DNA of 64,000 nucleotides from an uncultured bacterium (GCA_902763805.1 CACWTN010000001.1:133069-197068), one strand, 5' to 3'. Shown: positions 44,035 to 54,803, counted from the first letter of the stretch. A program made the numbers and translations. Notes: generated by a model not told the origin, from the sequence alone.

Positions 44035-46269
44035 ATGAACAGGAAAAAGCTATCACTCGCTATATACTGGCACATGCATCAACCCGTATATGAGCTGGAG
44101 GGAACATATTTAATGCCTTGGGTAAGACTTCATGCTGTGAAGGACTATCTGGATATGTTGCTTTTTTTGGATAAATTTCCGAAGCTTAAACTGAATTTTA
44201 ATATTGTTCCTGCACTTTTGGATTCAATTATCGATTATGGTGAAAAAGGGGTTAATGATATCCATTCTGAGCTTACCGTAATGGATACCGATAATCTTTC
44301 CAGCGAAGAAAAATCCTTTATTCTGAATAATTTTTTCAATACAAAATTTGAAACAATGATATACAAAAATGAAACATACAGAGGTTTATACCAAAAACGT
44401 TTCAGCAAAGAAAATTTTGATATTGATGATTTTAATGCACAGGAATATGCCGATTTAATGGCAGTATTCAACCTTGTATGGATTGACCCGGTTCATTTCG
44501 GAAGATATCCGAGATTAAAAGAGCTTTGGGATAAAAAATACTGTTATACACAAGAAGACAGAAAAGAAATCCTTAATATTCAGCGTCAGATTATCAGAGA
44601 AATTATACCGGCATTCAAAAAATACATTCAGGAAGGACGAATAGAGCTTACCACAAGTCCGTACTACCACGCAATCCTTCCGATTTTGATTGACACAAAA
44701 GGCACCGCAAAAACAGCTCTTACGTCAGTCGGACTTCCCGAAAGACTGGGAATGGGCGATGATGCTAAAACACAAATAAAAGCAGCTTTAGACCGAATAG
44801 AAGATATCTTCGGTGTCCGCCCGAAAGGAATGTGGCCGCCGGAACTATGTATAGGAGCAAAAACCCTGACTGTATTTGCTCATGAAGGAATTCAGTGGAC
44901 AATATCAGATGAAGGTATTCTTTCAAGCTCTCTGAACTTTGATTTTGTAAGAGATTTTAAAGGAAACCTGAGCGACCCGTATCACCTCTTAAAAGTGTAC
45001 GATTATCAGACTAAAAAATCCGATAATATTAAAATAATTTTCAGAGAGAGGTCTATACCAAACCTCATAAACTTTGAATATGCGGGCATAAATGCCGATA
45101 TGGCAGCAGGCGATTTGTATGAAAAAATCAAAACAATACAAAACAAACTTCTTGTATCGCCTGATGAAACACACTTGCTGACAATTGCGTCAGACTGTGA
45201 AAACTGCTGGGAAAATTACCAGAACGACGGAATAGAATTTCTGGAAAAAATGTACGGACTGCTTGAACAGGACGACACGCTTGAAACAGTTTTAATCAGT
45301 GATTATATTGAACACGACAAGCACACAAAAACACTTAAAAAGATTTATTCAGGCTCCTGGATAGACAAAACCTTCCAGTACTGGATAGGTGAACCTGAAA
45401 AGAACAAGGCCTGGGCTGCGCTTAAAAATACAAAAGACGATTTTAACGCTTTTATGAAAAACAACAAGAACAACCCGAACCTTCTTGCCGCAAAACGGGA
45501 ACTTTTAATTGCACAGGGAAGCGACTGGTTCTGGTGGTACGGAGAACCCAACAACTCTGGTCAGGACTTTTTGTTCGACTATATGTTCAGAGAACACTTA
45601 AAACACGTATACACAATTTTGGGACTGCAGTATCCCGAATATCTTGATACATCAATAATAACCAAGATAGAAGTACCTTTCAGAAGACCAAAACATTACA
45701 TAAATCCGCGTCTTGACGGTTTAAACTCAAGTTCGGATGACTGGTACAACGCAGGAAGTATTGCAATGCTCGACGGTCCTGTTTTCAGAGAAAACAAAAA
45801 TGTTGATAAAATTGATTTCGGATGCAACCACGATAATATTTATTTAAGACTTCACGTTAATAAAGGTGCAGGCGAAATCAGCTTTGCAGACAGGATTAAT
45901 CAGTTTTATATTTACACAAGAAATGCAAGCCGTGTCGGAAACCGTGCGCACATAAGACTAATCTGCAGAACGGATAATCCGTATCCGATTTTGACTGAAA
46001 AATTTGAACACGAACTGACACTCACGCTGATTAAAGACACACTTTATCCTCTCCGTCTTACAACCGTTTTACACCCGGATATCTGGACACTGGATAATCC
46101 CGAAAGTATTAAAATGGTTTATGAAGACGTTATAGACGTATGTATACCGTTTGAAAAACTCGGCATAAAAGAGGGTGAAACAGTCGAATTCTTTATGGCA
46201 AATACTGATTCTGCCGTTAAAAACACTTATCTCCCTCAGGAAGTTTTACTTTCTATGAGCAGAGTATAA
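44035..46269 (+). CDS. Glycoside hydrolase family 57 protein
   Basis: 744 aa. The N-terminal IYWHMHQPVYELEGTYLMPW is the GH57 opening (HQP motif). LNFNIVPALLDSI, YYHAILPIL, GMWPPELCIG (region of the catalytic nucleophile Glu) and ASDCENCWE (usual DGENAWE, acid Asp) follow in family order. A C-terminal beta-rich domain (about 560-744) may bind sugar. GH57 enzymes act on alpha-glucans (amylase, amylopullulanase, branching); storage-glycogen turnover is likely. No signal peptide, so cytoplasmic. The ribosome site is weak. Confidence 0.88.
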   Translation: MNRKKLSLAIYWHMHQPVYELEGTYLMPWVRLHAVKDYLDMLLFLDKFPKLKLNFNIVPALLDSIIDYGEKGVNDIHSELTVMDTDNLSSEEKSFILNNFFNTKFETMIYKNETYRGLYQKRFSKENFDIDDFNAQEYADLMAVFNLVWIDPVHFGRYPRLKELWDKKYCYTQEDRKEILNIQRQIIREIIPAFKKYIQEGRIELTTSPYYHAILPILIDTKGTAKTALTSVGLPERLGMGDDAKTQIKAALDRIEDIFGVRPKGMWPPELCIGAKTLTVFAHEGIQWTISDEGILSSSLNFDFVRDFKGNLSDPYHLLKVYDYQTKKSDNIKIIFRERSIPNLINFEYAGINADMAAGDLYEKIKTIQNKLLVSPDETHLLTIASDCENCWENYQNDGIEFLEKMYGLLEQDDTLETVLISDYIEHDKHTKTLKKIYSGSWIDKTFQYWIGEPEKNKAWAALKNTKDDFNAFMKNNKNNPNLLAAKRELLIAQGSDWFWWYGEPNNSGQDFLFDYMFREHLKHVYTILGLQYPEYLDTSIITKIEVPFRRPKHYINPRLDGLNSSSDDWYNAGSIAMLDGPVFRENKNVDKIDFGCNHDNIYLRLHVNKGAGEISFADRINQFYIYTRNASRVGNRAHIRLICRTDNPYPILTEKFEHELTLTLIKDTLYPLRLTTVLHPDIWTLDNPESIKMVYEDVIDVCIPFEKLGIKEGETVEFFMANTDSAVKNTYLPQEVLLSMSRV

Positions 46270-46361
46270 GATTTTTTAAGCATTTTGTTTCTTTGTGTTA
46301 TCATAAAAAACGGAGGTAAAATATTTTTGCCCCAATAGCGGAAATATAAGAGGGATGAACT

Positions 46362-47300
46362 ATGGATTACACTAACTTAACAAAAGAAGAATATTTAAAA
46401 TTATATGAAGAACCATTAGAGGAATTAATTAATATTTCTCACAAAATCACTCTGGAAAATTTTGATAACAGAGTGGAAGCATGCAGCATCATAAGCGCAA
46501 AAACAGGCGAATGTTCGGAAAACTGCAAATATTGTTCTCAGTCAAAACACAACCACGCTGAGATTGAATGCCACCCGCTTCTTGATGTTGAAACAGTAAA
46601 AAAAGCCGCACTGAGCGCAAAAGAAAACGGAGCAACCCGTTTCTGCATAGTAACATCAGGCAGAGTTCCGACGGGAAAAGATTTTGAAAAAATTCTTGAA
46701 ATGATAAGAGAAGTTGCTTCAATTGACGGAATTCACTGCTGTGCATCTTTGGGACTTTTATCCGAAGAACAGATTATAAAAATCAAAGAAGCTGGTGTTG
46801 AAAGATTTAACCACAACATTAATACTTCAAAAAATTATCACAGCCATATTTGCACAACTCACAATTTTGAAGACCGTGTAAATACGGTAAAAATGATTAA
46901 AAAGCACGGTATGGAAGCCTGCTGCGGTGTAATTATCGGTATGGGCGAAACAAGAGAAGACAGAGTTGATATGGCTCTTTCACTCAAAGAACTTAACCCG
47001 ACTACTGTTCCGATTAACTTCCTTAACCCGATTAAAGGCACTGCGCTTGAAGGTTATGAAAGCAAAATCAGTGAAGAAGAAATCCTTAAAACAATTTGTA
47101 TATTCAGAATGATTTTACCAAAAGCAATGCTTCGCTACGCAGGCGGAAGAACAACAAGATTAAGCGAATATAACCAAAAAATAGGTATTATTGCAGGTAT
47201 TAACTCGCTTCTTGTCGGTAACTACCTCACAACCTGCGGTTCAAAATCCGAACAGGATAAAAAGATGCTTAAAGAACTTGACCTTGTAATGGCTGAATAG
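46362..47300 (+). CDS. bioB: Biotin synthase
   Basis: 312 aa. Radical-SAM cluster Cys51, Cys55, Cys58 in TGECSENCKYCSQS. FCIVTSGRVP, YHSHICTTHNFEDRV, INFLNPIKGTAL and the late YAGGRTTRL (Arg ligand of the second [2Fe-2S] cluster) are characteristic. It inserts sulfur into dethiobiotin. No other bio genes are adjacent. The ribosome site is a weak GAGGG, seven bases before the ATG. Confidence 0.95.
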   Translation: MDYTNLTKEEYLKLYEEPLEELINISHKITLENFDNRVEACSIISAKTGECSENCKYCSQSKHNHAEIECHPLLDVETVKKAALSAKENGATRFCIVTSGRVPTGKDFEKILEMIREVASIDGIHCCASLGLLSEEQIIKIKEAGVERFNHNINTSKNYHSHICTTHNFEDRVNTVKMIKKHGMEACCGVIIGMGETREDRVDMALSLKELNPTTVPINFLNPIKGTALEGYESKISEEEILKTICIFRMILPKAMLRYAGGRTTRLSEYNQKIGIIAGINSLLVGNYLTTCGSKSEQDKKMLKELDLVMAE

Positions 47301-47363
47301 AACCAAATATGAACATAAAATAAATTTTCTCCGTTATACTTATAGAGTTGCGGAGAAAAATGT

Positions 47364-48266
47364 ATGAAAAAGATTTTTTTATGTTGTTTAATTGCTTTGT
47401 CTGTTTGCACGGTTTCGTACGGAGCTTGTCCTCATCATGGCAGCTGCGCACATAATCATGCGCCTTACCACGGAAATCGTCCCTGCCACAGTTCTTCCGG
47501 CGGCAGTAATCAGGTTTACGTTGTAGGTCAAAATTTTTCAAAAACAGAACAAAAATTTCCTAACTGCACAAAACACTATATGGTGGTTGAAACCGTAACA
47601 TATCACTATTCTGACGGCTCAAGAAGAAGTGTTTCAAACTGTACTGTTTATAATAATGACGGAACCGTTCTTGTTGAAGGCTGTTCAAGCGCAAAACATA
47701 TTTTGTACGAAAACAAACACTTTTTTATAATCTGCAAAGGCGGCTGTTATCTCATAGACGACAACGGAAATAGAATTACTCAAAAAACATATTCAAGCAT
47801 TAGAGAATTCAAACCAAACCGATTAATTGTAAAACGAGATAAAAGATACGGCATTATTGACCTGAAGGAAAACATAATTGTTCCGCTTAAGTATCAGAAA
47901 TTTATTACGGAAGGAAACGGAATATTTATAACCAAACTCAACGGATACTGGGGAATTGTTGATAGCGAAAACAATATTCTGGTAAAAAATGACTGTGAAA
48001 AAATAAAATCAATTCTCGATACAATTCTGATAAAAAGATATAATAAATACGGCTTAGCAGACTTAAACGGGAAAATTATTTATGACATCAAATATGACAA
48101 AATCAAAAAACTCGGCGAATACATTTTGGTTCGTGACGGGAAAAAATGGTTTGCTTTAGATTCCGACGGAGAAAGGTTAAATGATTTTTCATACAAAAAA
48201 ATAAAACTCGAACGCAATACGATTTATGGCTTATGCGATGATAAAGAGTGGGTGGAAATAAAATAA
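47364..48266 (+). CDS. Secreted WG-repeat-like protein
   Basis: 300 aa. The signal peptide (MKKIFLCCLIALSVCTVSYG) is followed by a His/Cys-rich segment (ACPHHGSCAHNHAPYHGNRP) that could bind metal. From about residue 105 come repeated units of the WG/KWG type (RYGIIDLKENIIVPLKYQKF; GYWGIVDSENNILVKNDCEK; KYGLADLNGKIIYDIKYDKI). Such repeats form beta-propeller-like surface proteins. Tail to tail with rimO, 4 bp apart. Confidence 0.75.
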   Translation: MKKIFLCCLIALSVCTVSYGACPHHGSCAHNHAPYHGNRPCHSSSGGSNQVYVVGQNFSKTEQKFPNCTKHYMVVETVTYHYSDGSRRSVSNCTVYNNDGTVLVEGCSSAKHILYENKHFFIICKGGCYLIDDNGNRITQKTYSSIREFKPNRLIVKRDKRYGIIDLKENIIVPLKYQKFITEGNGIFITKLNGYWGIVDSENNILVKNDCEKIKSILDTILIKRYNKYGLADLNGKIIYDIKYDKIKKLGEYILVRDGKKWFALDSDGERLNDFSYKKIKLERNTIYGLCDDKEWVEIK

Positions 48267-48270
48267 AGTT

Positions 48271-49569
48271 TTACAACTCGCCGACCAAATCATATTCTGT
48301 TGCATCAATTATTTTAACGAGTTCAATATCACCCGGAACAACATGCTTATCGGTTTTTATACTTACTATTCCGTCTATTTCGGGTGCATCAAACTGAGAA
48401 CGTGCAACAACTTCACCATTGTCAGCAAATGCTTCAATTATGCACGGGATTTTCTTTCCGATAAAACTTCTGTTTCTTTCAAGCGATATCCCCTGCTGAA
48501 TTTCCATTAACTCTTTAAACCGTTTATGTGCAACTTTTTTCGGAACCCTCGGCTTCATATCGTAAGAAGGAGTTCCTTTTTCACGTGAATACTCAAACAC
48601 ACCTACACGGTCAAATTTCATATCTTTGATAAACTGTTTAAGGTGTTCAAAATGTTCTTCCGTTTCCTGAGGATATCCGACTACGAAAGTTGTTCTTATT
48701 GAAACATTCGGAATGCGTTTTCTTATGTTTTCAATGAGCGGTCTGTAGTCAAAAGAAGGTCTGTTCATCAGTTTAAGCATCTCAGGATGCGAATGCTGAA
48801 GCGGAATGTCAACATACTTAACAACCTTGTCACATTTTGCTATCGTATCAATAAGTCCATCGCTCATTGTTGTAGGATAAGCATACATTATCCTTATCCA
48901 GCCAAGACCCTTAATTTTATTCAGCTTTTTGAGAAGTTCCGCAAGCATTGGTTTTTTATAAATATCTATTCCGTATCCCGTAGTATCCTGCGCAATAAGA
49001 ATTATTTCCGTAACTCCGCGCTTAACAAGTTTTTCCGCTTCGGATAAAATATCCTCCATTTTTCTTGAATGATAATCACCCCTGAGGTACGGAATAACAC
49101 AATAACCGCATCTGTAATTACATCCGTCGGCAATTTTTATATAAGAGCTTGCGCCCATCGTAATCTGCTGGCGCTCAACGTTTTCAGGGTAAATATAGTT
49201 TGGTTTTTCACTTACTTCTGAAACATAATCTTTGTCAATATTCTTAACAACTTCAATAATTTTGTTAAAATCTGTTGCTCCGACAACTCCCGCAAGTTCA
49301 GGAATTTCTTTTTTTAGTTCCTCAGGATGTTTCTGCGCAAGACATCCTGCAACAATAACTTTTTTCCCTTTTTCTACAAGCTCCAGAATTGTCCCGATTG
49401 ATTCTCTTTCTGCATCACAAATAAACGAACAGGTATTAACAATAACTATATCCGTTTCGTCTTCGTTAAGCGTTATTTCATACCCGTTTTGAGCAAGGAT
49501 ACCCAAAATGAGTTCGGAATCAACGAGATTTTTTGCACAGCCGTGACTTATAAGAGCAATCTTTTTCAT
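48271..49569 (-). CDS. rimO: Ribosomal protein S12 methylthiotransferase RimO
   Basis: 432 aa from ATG 49569, which matches the family start (MKKIALISHGCAKNLVDSE); the open frame runs 12 codons further. UPF0004 domain Cys residues, radical-SAM CNYRCGYC at about 153-160, PLQHSHPEMLKLMNRPS, and a C-terminal TRAM domain. RimO, rather than MiaB, by GCAKNLVDSE and QDTTGYG. It methylthiolates Asp88 of S12 and needs two oxygen-sensitive clusters. Confidence 0.93.
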   Translation of the reverse strand: MKKIALISHGCAKNLVDSELILGILAQNGYEITLNEDETDIVIVNTCSFICDAERESIGTILELVEKGKKVIVAGCLAQKHPEELKKEIPELAGVVGATDFNKIIEVVKNIDKDYVSEVSEKPNYIYPENVERQQITMGASSYIKIADGCNYRCGYCVIPYLRGDYHSRKMEDILSEAEKLVKRGVTEIILIAQDTTGYGIDIYKKPMLAELLKKLNKIKGLGWIRIMYAYPTTMSDGLIDTIAKCDKVVKYVDIPLQHSHPEMLKLMNRPSFDYRPLIENIRKRIPNVSIRTTFVVGYPQETEEHFEHLKQFIKDMKFDRVGVFEYSREKGTPSYDMKPRVPKKVAHKRFKELMEIQQGISLERNRSFIGKKIPCIIEAFADNGEVVARSQFDAPEIDGIVSIKTDKHVVPGDIELVKIIDATEYDLVGEL

Positions 49570-49639
49570 ACCCCAAGTGTAACATAAAACAGGAAGTATT
49601 ACCAAAGAGCCGAAATTTATTTACCAAATTTATTTACCC

Positions 49640-52231
49640 CTACCTGACATCTGACTGAACCATATTTGACGTAAAGTATTTGTTTGCAACTCTTACAATA
49701 TCAGATGCGGTAACTTCGTCAATCATTTTTACATAAGTATTCAAAAAATCATATCCGAAGCCGTATGCCTCAAAAAATCCAATATTTGAGGCTTTTTCCG
49801 AATTTGTTTCAAGAGCTACGATAAAACCGCCTTTAAGCCTGTCTTTTGCATCCTGAAGTTCTGTATCAGACACAAATTCCGATTTAAGCTTATTAACCTC
49901 GGCAAGCATTTTTTCTCTTGAATATTCAAGCGTATTCGGATTTGTACCGATGTACGTCATAAAAATTCCGCCTAGCATTTTCGGAGAATAACTTGAACCC
50001 AGCTGGTAAGCAAGTCCGTCTGCTTCTCTAAGATTGCGGTATAAACGGGAACTTAGCCCTGAACCCAGCATTGTATTGATTACTTTTAAGGTTACAAAGT
50101 CTTTCTTTTCGCTTACGCCTGCTGTCTGCCAGCCGATAAACAACCAGGAAGCCTGAAGGTCTTTGATTTTTTGGTTGAGGTATTTCGGAGAAGAAAGTTT
50201 TGTTACACCGTAATTTTTGTAATCAAATTTTGGTGCCGAAGTTGTCTTAAACATTGAACCGAATGCTTCCGCCATTTTTTTGGGGTCAACATTTCCGTTT
50301 ATTGAAATTATTATATTTTTTGAATCATTTATTCTGTTATAATACCCTGCAACATCCGCACGTGTAACTGTTGGGAGAGTTTTTTCCAGAACCTTGTTTG
50401 TATGAGAATAAACACTTCCTTCATAAATTGCGGTTTTGAAATTCTCAAGCGCAACGTTCATAGGAACATCTCTGCGTTGTTTGATTTTTGAAAGAATTTC
50501 CGTTCTTGTTTTTTCAAGCTCATAATCATCAAAAAGCGCATTGTTTAATATTTCATTTAAAACATCTAAAGTTTTGTCTATTTGAGCGGTTGTTGTCTGA
50601 ACATCAATAATAAAATAGTCCTCATCGCATGCCGGTTCTATCTGAATTCCGTTTTCGTCAAGGATTTGGGCAAGCTCCTGAGAAGAATATTTTTTTGTAC
50701 CTTTTAGCATTAATTTTGCGGCAAGCGTACCTTCTCCCGGGACTTTTTCAATAAACTCACCGCCTTTTGCAATAATGCTTATGGCTATAATATCGTTATT
50801 TTTGTTTTCGTTAATTAAAAGTGTTGTGCCGTTATCAATTTGGTATTTTGTAATACCGTTATTTTCGGAAACTTTTGTAAAAGAGTGTGTTTTGTTTTCC
50901 TGAGGTTTAATATTTTTCATGGATTCCGGAAGGATAACCGAAACGGCGCTTTTATTCACTCCGAGATATTTTTGCGCCGCAAATTGAACGTCGGATGCCG
51001 TAACCTTCTTTATTCCGCTAACATAATCGTCATAAAGATTTGAACCTCCCGTCAGTGCCATAATGTATCCAAGCTCTGATGCAATATTTGCGGTTGATTC
51101 TCTTGAATAATAAGTATCCTGTATAATTTTATTCTTTGCAGCCTGGAGTTCTTCCTCGGTTATTCCGTATTTCTGGATTTTTGATATTTCATCAAAAATT
51201 GCTTTTTCGAGTTTTTCGTACCCGTACGGAGTAAAGTTTGCCGTTATATACAAAATCCCGTCATCACGAAAACTTCCGTTTGATGCAGATATTGAATAAG
51301 CAAGTCCTCTTTGTTCTTTAATATCTTTGTACAGAATTGAAGATTTTCCGCCGCCCAGAACCTGCGCGAGAACATCGAGTGCAAAAGTATGTTTATTACT
51401 GATATCACACCCCCTGAATCCTATCATCATATAACCCGATTTTGTATTTGTGTATTCAATTTTGTGTTTTTGTGTCTGCAGCTGGTGTTCTTTTGCAAAT
51501 GTTTGTTTTGCCGGTTTTTTATACGGCTGGTTAAAAGCATTTTGCACCTTTTCGGCAACACGGGCCGTATCAACATCACCGACTACAAAAGTAATCATGT
51601 TTGAAGGAGCATAATACTTGTTAAAATATTCCAGGATTTCTTCCCTGCTCATAGTACCGACATTTTCGGCCGTACCTATGACCTGTCTTTTGTACGGATG
51701 ATGTGTGTACATCAGTCCGTTCAGATTGTTATAAACCTGTTTGGAAGGACTGTTCAAATCTTTTGATATTTCTTCTATAACAACTTTTCTTTCCTGCTCA
51801 AGCTCTTTTCTCGGAATTTGCGGATTGAGAAGCATATCGGAATGTAAATCAAGAGCTGTATCAAAATCAGCAGAAGGAAGCGTTATGTAGTAATGGGTAA
51901 AATCTTTACTTGTTGCAGCATTAACGATTGCACCTTTAGATTCAAGTATTCTGTCTATATCACCTGTCGGATGTGCCTTTGTTCCTTTGAAAAACAGATG
52001 TTCCAGAAAATGAGAAATACCGTTATTATCATCATTTTCGTTTATTGAACCCGTCTTTATCCAAGTGTCTATTGTGACAATAGGATTATTATGAATTTCA
52101 TATACAACAAGCGTCTGACCGTTTGGAAGTTTCTGAACTGTATAATCCTGCGCATATACATTTGGTATACCTGCACCCGTTACAAATAAACAAAATACCA
52201 GAATTAAAATTAACTGTTTTATTCTATACAT
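49640..52231 (-). CDS. Secreted M16 family (pitrilysin-like) zinc protease
   Basis: 863 aa from ATG 52231; the longer frame adds 21 codons without a better start. The signal peptide is MYRIKQLILILVFCLFVTGA. The first M16 domain has the inverted zinc motif HFLEH (about 74-78) and the distal Glu in VVIEEISKD. The second M16 half (from about 430) lacks HxxEH, as usual for the inactive partner domain. Two pairs of M16_C domains follow the M16 pattern. Periplasmic or surface peptidase for peptides. Divergent from murD. Confidence 0.9.
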   Translation of the reverse strand: MYRIKQLILILVFCLFVTGAGIPNVYAQDYTVQKLPNGQTLVVYEIHNNPIVTIDTWIKTGSINENDDNNGISHFLEHLFFKGTKAHPTGDIDRILESKGAIVNAATSKDFTHYYITLPSADFDTALDLHSDMLLNPQIPRKELEQERKVVIEEISKDLNSPSKQVYNNLNGLMYTHHPYKRQVIGTAENVGTMSREEILEYFNKYYAPSNMITFVVGDVDTARVAEKVQNAFNQPYKKPAKQTFAKEHQLQTQKHKIEYTNTKSGYMMIGFRGCDISNKHTFALDVLAQVLGGGKSSILYKDIKEQRGLAYSISASNGSFRDDGILYITANFTPYGYEKLEKAIFDEISKIQKYGITEEELQAAKNKIIQDTYYSRESTANIASELGYIMALTGGSNLYDDYVSGIKKVTASDVQFAAQKYLGVNKSAVSVILPESMKNIKPQENKTHSFTKVSENNGITKYQIDNGTTLLINENKNNDIIAISIIAKGGEFIEKVPGEGTLAAKLMLKGTKKYSSQELAQILDENGIQIEPACDEDYFIIDVQTTTAQIDKTLDVLNEILNNALFDDYELEKTRTEILSKIKQRRDVPMNVALENFKTAIYEGSVYSHTNKVLEKTLPTVTRADVAGYYNRINDSKNIIISINGNVDPKKMAEAFGSMFKTTSAPKFDYKNYGVTKLSSPKYLNQKIKDLQASWLFIGWQTAGVSEKKDFVTLKVINTMLGSGLSSRLYRNLREADGLAYQLGSSYSPKMLGGIFMTYIGTNPNTLEYSREKMLAEVNKLKSEFVSDTELQDAKDRLKGGFIVALETNSEKASNIGFFEAYGFGYDFLNTYVKMIDEVTASDIVRVANKYFTSNMVQSDVR

Positions 52232-52369
52232 CCCCTCTTTGCTCCTTATTTTATTATTATAATAATACATTCCGCATGGATTTTCCATAGCCATATTAAT
52301 TATAAATATTATCTCTTTTTATTTTATTATTTTTGGAATAAAATTAAAGACAATCGGAGAGTTGAGGAA

Positions 52370-53677
52370 ATGAAAGAAAAAGTTTTAATACTTGGCTTGT
52401 CAAAAAGCGGAATTGCTGCCGCAAGAGGCGCAAATAAAAGAAACGGAGATGTTTATATTACAGAAGGTAAACAGCCGAAAGAAGAGTATCTTAAAGAGAT
52501 AGAAGAACTTAAAAAACTCGGAATAAAAATAGAAACTGGCGGACATACGGATGCTTTTATTGAAGGTTCCGACTACGCAATTACAAGCCCTGGAATTCCT
52601 CCGAAATCAGAGATTTTTCAAAAGCTTCATGAACGTAATATTCCGATAATATCAGAGATAGAATATGCCTACAGAAATACGGACATCCCTTTTATAGTTA
52701 TAACGGGGACAAACGGAAAAACAACGACAACGGCTCTGGTTTCACACATCTTGAGCAAAAAATATTCAGCTCCCGTCTGCGGAAATATCGGCGTTCCTCC
52801 AACATCATTAATTGATGAAAAGCACGATTATCTGGTTTGCGAAGTAAGCTCTTTTCAGGCAGAAATGACTGAAAAATTTAAAGCAAAAATTGCCTGCTGG
52901 ACAAATTTTACTCCTGACCACATAGACTGGCACGGAGGTTTGGAAAACTACTTCAGGGCAAAAGCAAAACTGTTCCTTGGTGTTCAGACACCCGAATTTT
53001 CAGTGCTGAATGCCAAAGACGAAAAACTGGCAGAGTTCGCAAAAGAATGCAAAAATGTTGTTATGTTTGATGATGATAAGGATTGTTACATTAAAGATGA
53101 AGCAATTTTCTTCAGGGGTGAAAAAATTATAACACTGGCAGACTGTCCTTTAATCGGGCATCACAACCACCAGAATGTTATGTGCGGAATTGCAATTGCA
53201 AAACTTATCGGAATGAACAATGAAGATATCAGAGAACAAATAATGTCATTCACTCCGCCGGAACACCGCCTTGAAAAAGTCAGAGAAATGGATGGTATAA
53301 CGTTTTACAACGATTCAAAAGCAACAAATCCCGAAGCATCTATTGTCGCTATTGATTCGTTTAACAACGTTGATGTTGCCCTAATTCTCGGCGGAAGGGA
53401 TAAAAACACGGATTTAACGGAAATGTGTCATTCTATTAACAAACATATAAAAACTGTTCTTTTAATCGGTGAAGCAACTCAGAGATTTGAAGAAAATTTA
53501 ATAAAAAACGGATTTAGTAATATAATAAAAGAAACAAGTATGGAAAACGCAATCGACAAAGCAATCAGCCTGAAACCTGATGTAGTCCTTTTGTCACCTG
53601 CCTGCGCAAGTTTTGATATGTTCAAGAGTTACGAACACAGAGGGGAAGTTTTCAAAGAGTATGTCTTATCCAAATAA
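52370..53677 (+). CDS. murD: UDP-N-acetylmuramoyl-L-alanine--D-glutamate ligase
   Basis: 435 aa. ATP loop ITGTNGKTTTTALVSHIL (about 112), LVCEVSSFQAEMTE, NFTPDHIDWHGG, HHNHQNV, and FYNDSKATNPEASIVAI are all MurD motifs. It adds D-Glu to UDP-MurNAc-L-Ala in peptidoglycan precursor synthesis. GAGTTGAGG precedes the ATG. First of a murD-ftsW-murG-smpB run; the end overlaps ftsW by 17 bp. Confidence 0.95.
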   Translation: MKEKVLILGLSKSGIAAARGANKRNGDVYITEGKQPKEEYLKEIEELKKLGIKIETGGHTDAFIEGSDYAITSPGIPPKSEIFQKLHERNIPIISEIEYAYRNTDIPFIVITGTNGKTTTTALVSHILSKKYSAPVCGNIGVPPTSLIDEKHDYLVCEVSSFQAEMTEKFKAKIACWTNFTPDHIDWHGGLENYFRAKAKLFLGVQTPEFSVLNAKDEKLAEFAKECKNVVMFDDDKDCYIKDEAIFFRGEKIITLADCPLIGHHNHQNVMCGIAIAKLIGMNNEDIREQIMSFTPPEHRLEKVREMDGITFYNDSKATNPEASIVAIDSFNNVDVALILGGRDKNTDLTEMCHSINKHIKTVLLIGEATQRFEENLIKNGFSNIIKETSMENAIDKAISLKPDVVLLSPACASFDMFKSYEHRGEVFKEYVLSK

Positions 53678-54803
53678 TGAAAATTTAAGTTCTCAAAATA
53701 TGCAATCAGACAGACCTCTGATGATTGCCGTAGTTTTTCTTGTTGTAATCGGACTTATGGCTATTTTTTCGGCAAGCGCACCAAAATGCGTTGAGATGGG
53801 AGTAAATCCCGCAAGATTTCTTATACAACAGGTTATCGGCGTAATTATCGGATTTGTAGGCTTAAAGTTTTTATCAAATTTTCATTACAAAAAACTTCTC
53901 GGCTATACAATGCCGTTTGCTCTTTTTGTAATAGTTATGCTTGTTTTGGTAAAGGTTGCAGGTGTTACCGTTAACGGAGCGCAGAGATGGATAAATATAG
54001 GACCTATGAGCCTTCAGCCGTCAGAGTTTGCAAAACCTGCGGTAGTAATGCTTCTTGCTGCCGTATTTACAAAAAATACAATTTTGCTTGACGAAAGAAA
54101 AATAACAACAGCATTTGTACCTATACTTATTATGATTTGCCTGATATTTATCCAGCCGAACTTAAGTATGGTAATACTTTTGCTTGCAACATCGGTTGCC
54201 ATATATATCTGCGCAGGCGGTTCATGGAAGCTTATTTTCAGCTATGCCGCGCTTATGATTCCGCTGCTTTTATTAAAGGGACTTAAAGGTTATCAATCAT
54301 CAAGAATTACAACCTGGCTTCATCCTGAATCCGACCCTTTGGGTGCAGGATATAATATTATTCAATCGCTTGTTGCGTTTGCATCAGGCGGTCTGTATGG
54401 TGTTGGCTACGGAAGCTCAAAACAAAAACTCGCCTGGCTTCCCGAAGCACATACCGACTTTATATACGCAGTTATAGGTGAAGAACATGGTTTTATCGGC
54501 TGTTTATTGATAGTTTGCCTTTTCTGGACAATACTCCAGAGAGGATTTCATATAGCAACAAAATGTCAGGATATGTACGGAAAACTGCTTGCGCTGGGTT
54601 TAACGTTTTCTCTGTGTTTTCAGGGATTTACGAATATGTTCGTTGCAAGCTCTTTCGTTCCCGCAACAGGTATCCCGATGCCGTTTATCAGCTACGGCGG
54701 TTCTTCCGTTATGGTATCGTTATGGATGGTCGGAATACTTTTAAATATTTCTAAAGATAATGTAACAAGAGGAAGATTTGGCAATGTCAGAAGCTTACAA
54801 TAA
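53661..54803 (+). CDS. ftsW: FtsW/RodA-type peptidoglycan glycosyltransferase
   Basis: 380 aa. About ten membrane helices (SEDS family). GAQRWINIGPMSLQPSEFAKPA, LVAFASGGLYGVGYGSSKQKL, LPEAHTDFIYAVIGEEHGFIG and GIPMPFISYGGSSVM are FtsW/RodA motifs; location between murD and murG argues for FtsW (division). The open frame begins 16 codons earlier inside murD; ATG 53661 is the likely start, with a weak AAAGAG. Overlaps both neighbours, so translation is coupled. Confidence 0.93.
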   Translation: MSYPNNENLSSQNMQSDRPLMIAVVFLVVIGLMAIFSASAPKCVEMGVNPARFLIQQVIGVIIGFVGLKFLSNFHYKKLLGYTMPFALFVIVMLVLVKVAGVTVNGAQRWINIGPMSLQPSEFAKPAVVMLLAAVFTKNTILLDERKITTAFVPILIMICLIFIQPNLSMVILLLATSVAIYICAGGSWKLIFSYAALMIPLLLLKGLKGYQSSRITTWLHPESDPLGAGYNIIQSLVAFASGGLYGVGYGSSKQKLAWLPEAHTDFIYAVIGEEHGFIGCLLIVCLFWTILQRGFHIATKCQDMYGKLLALGLTFSLCFQGFTNMFVASSFVPATGIPMPFISYGGSSVMVSLWMVGILLNISKDNVTRGRFGNVRSLQ

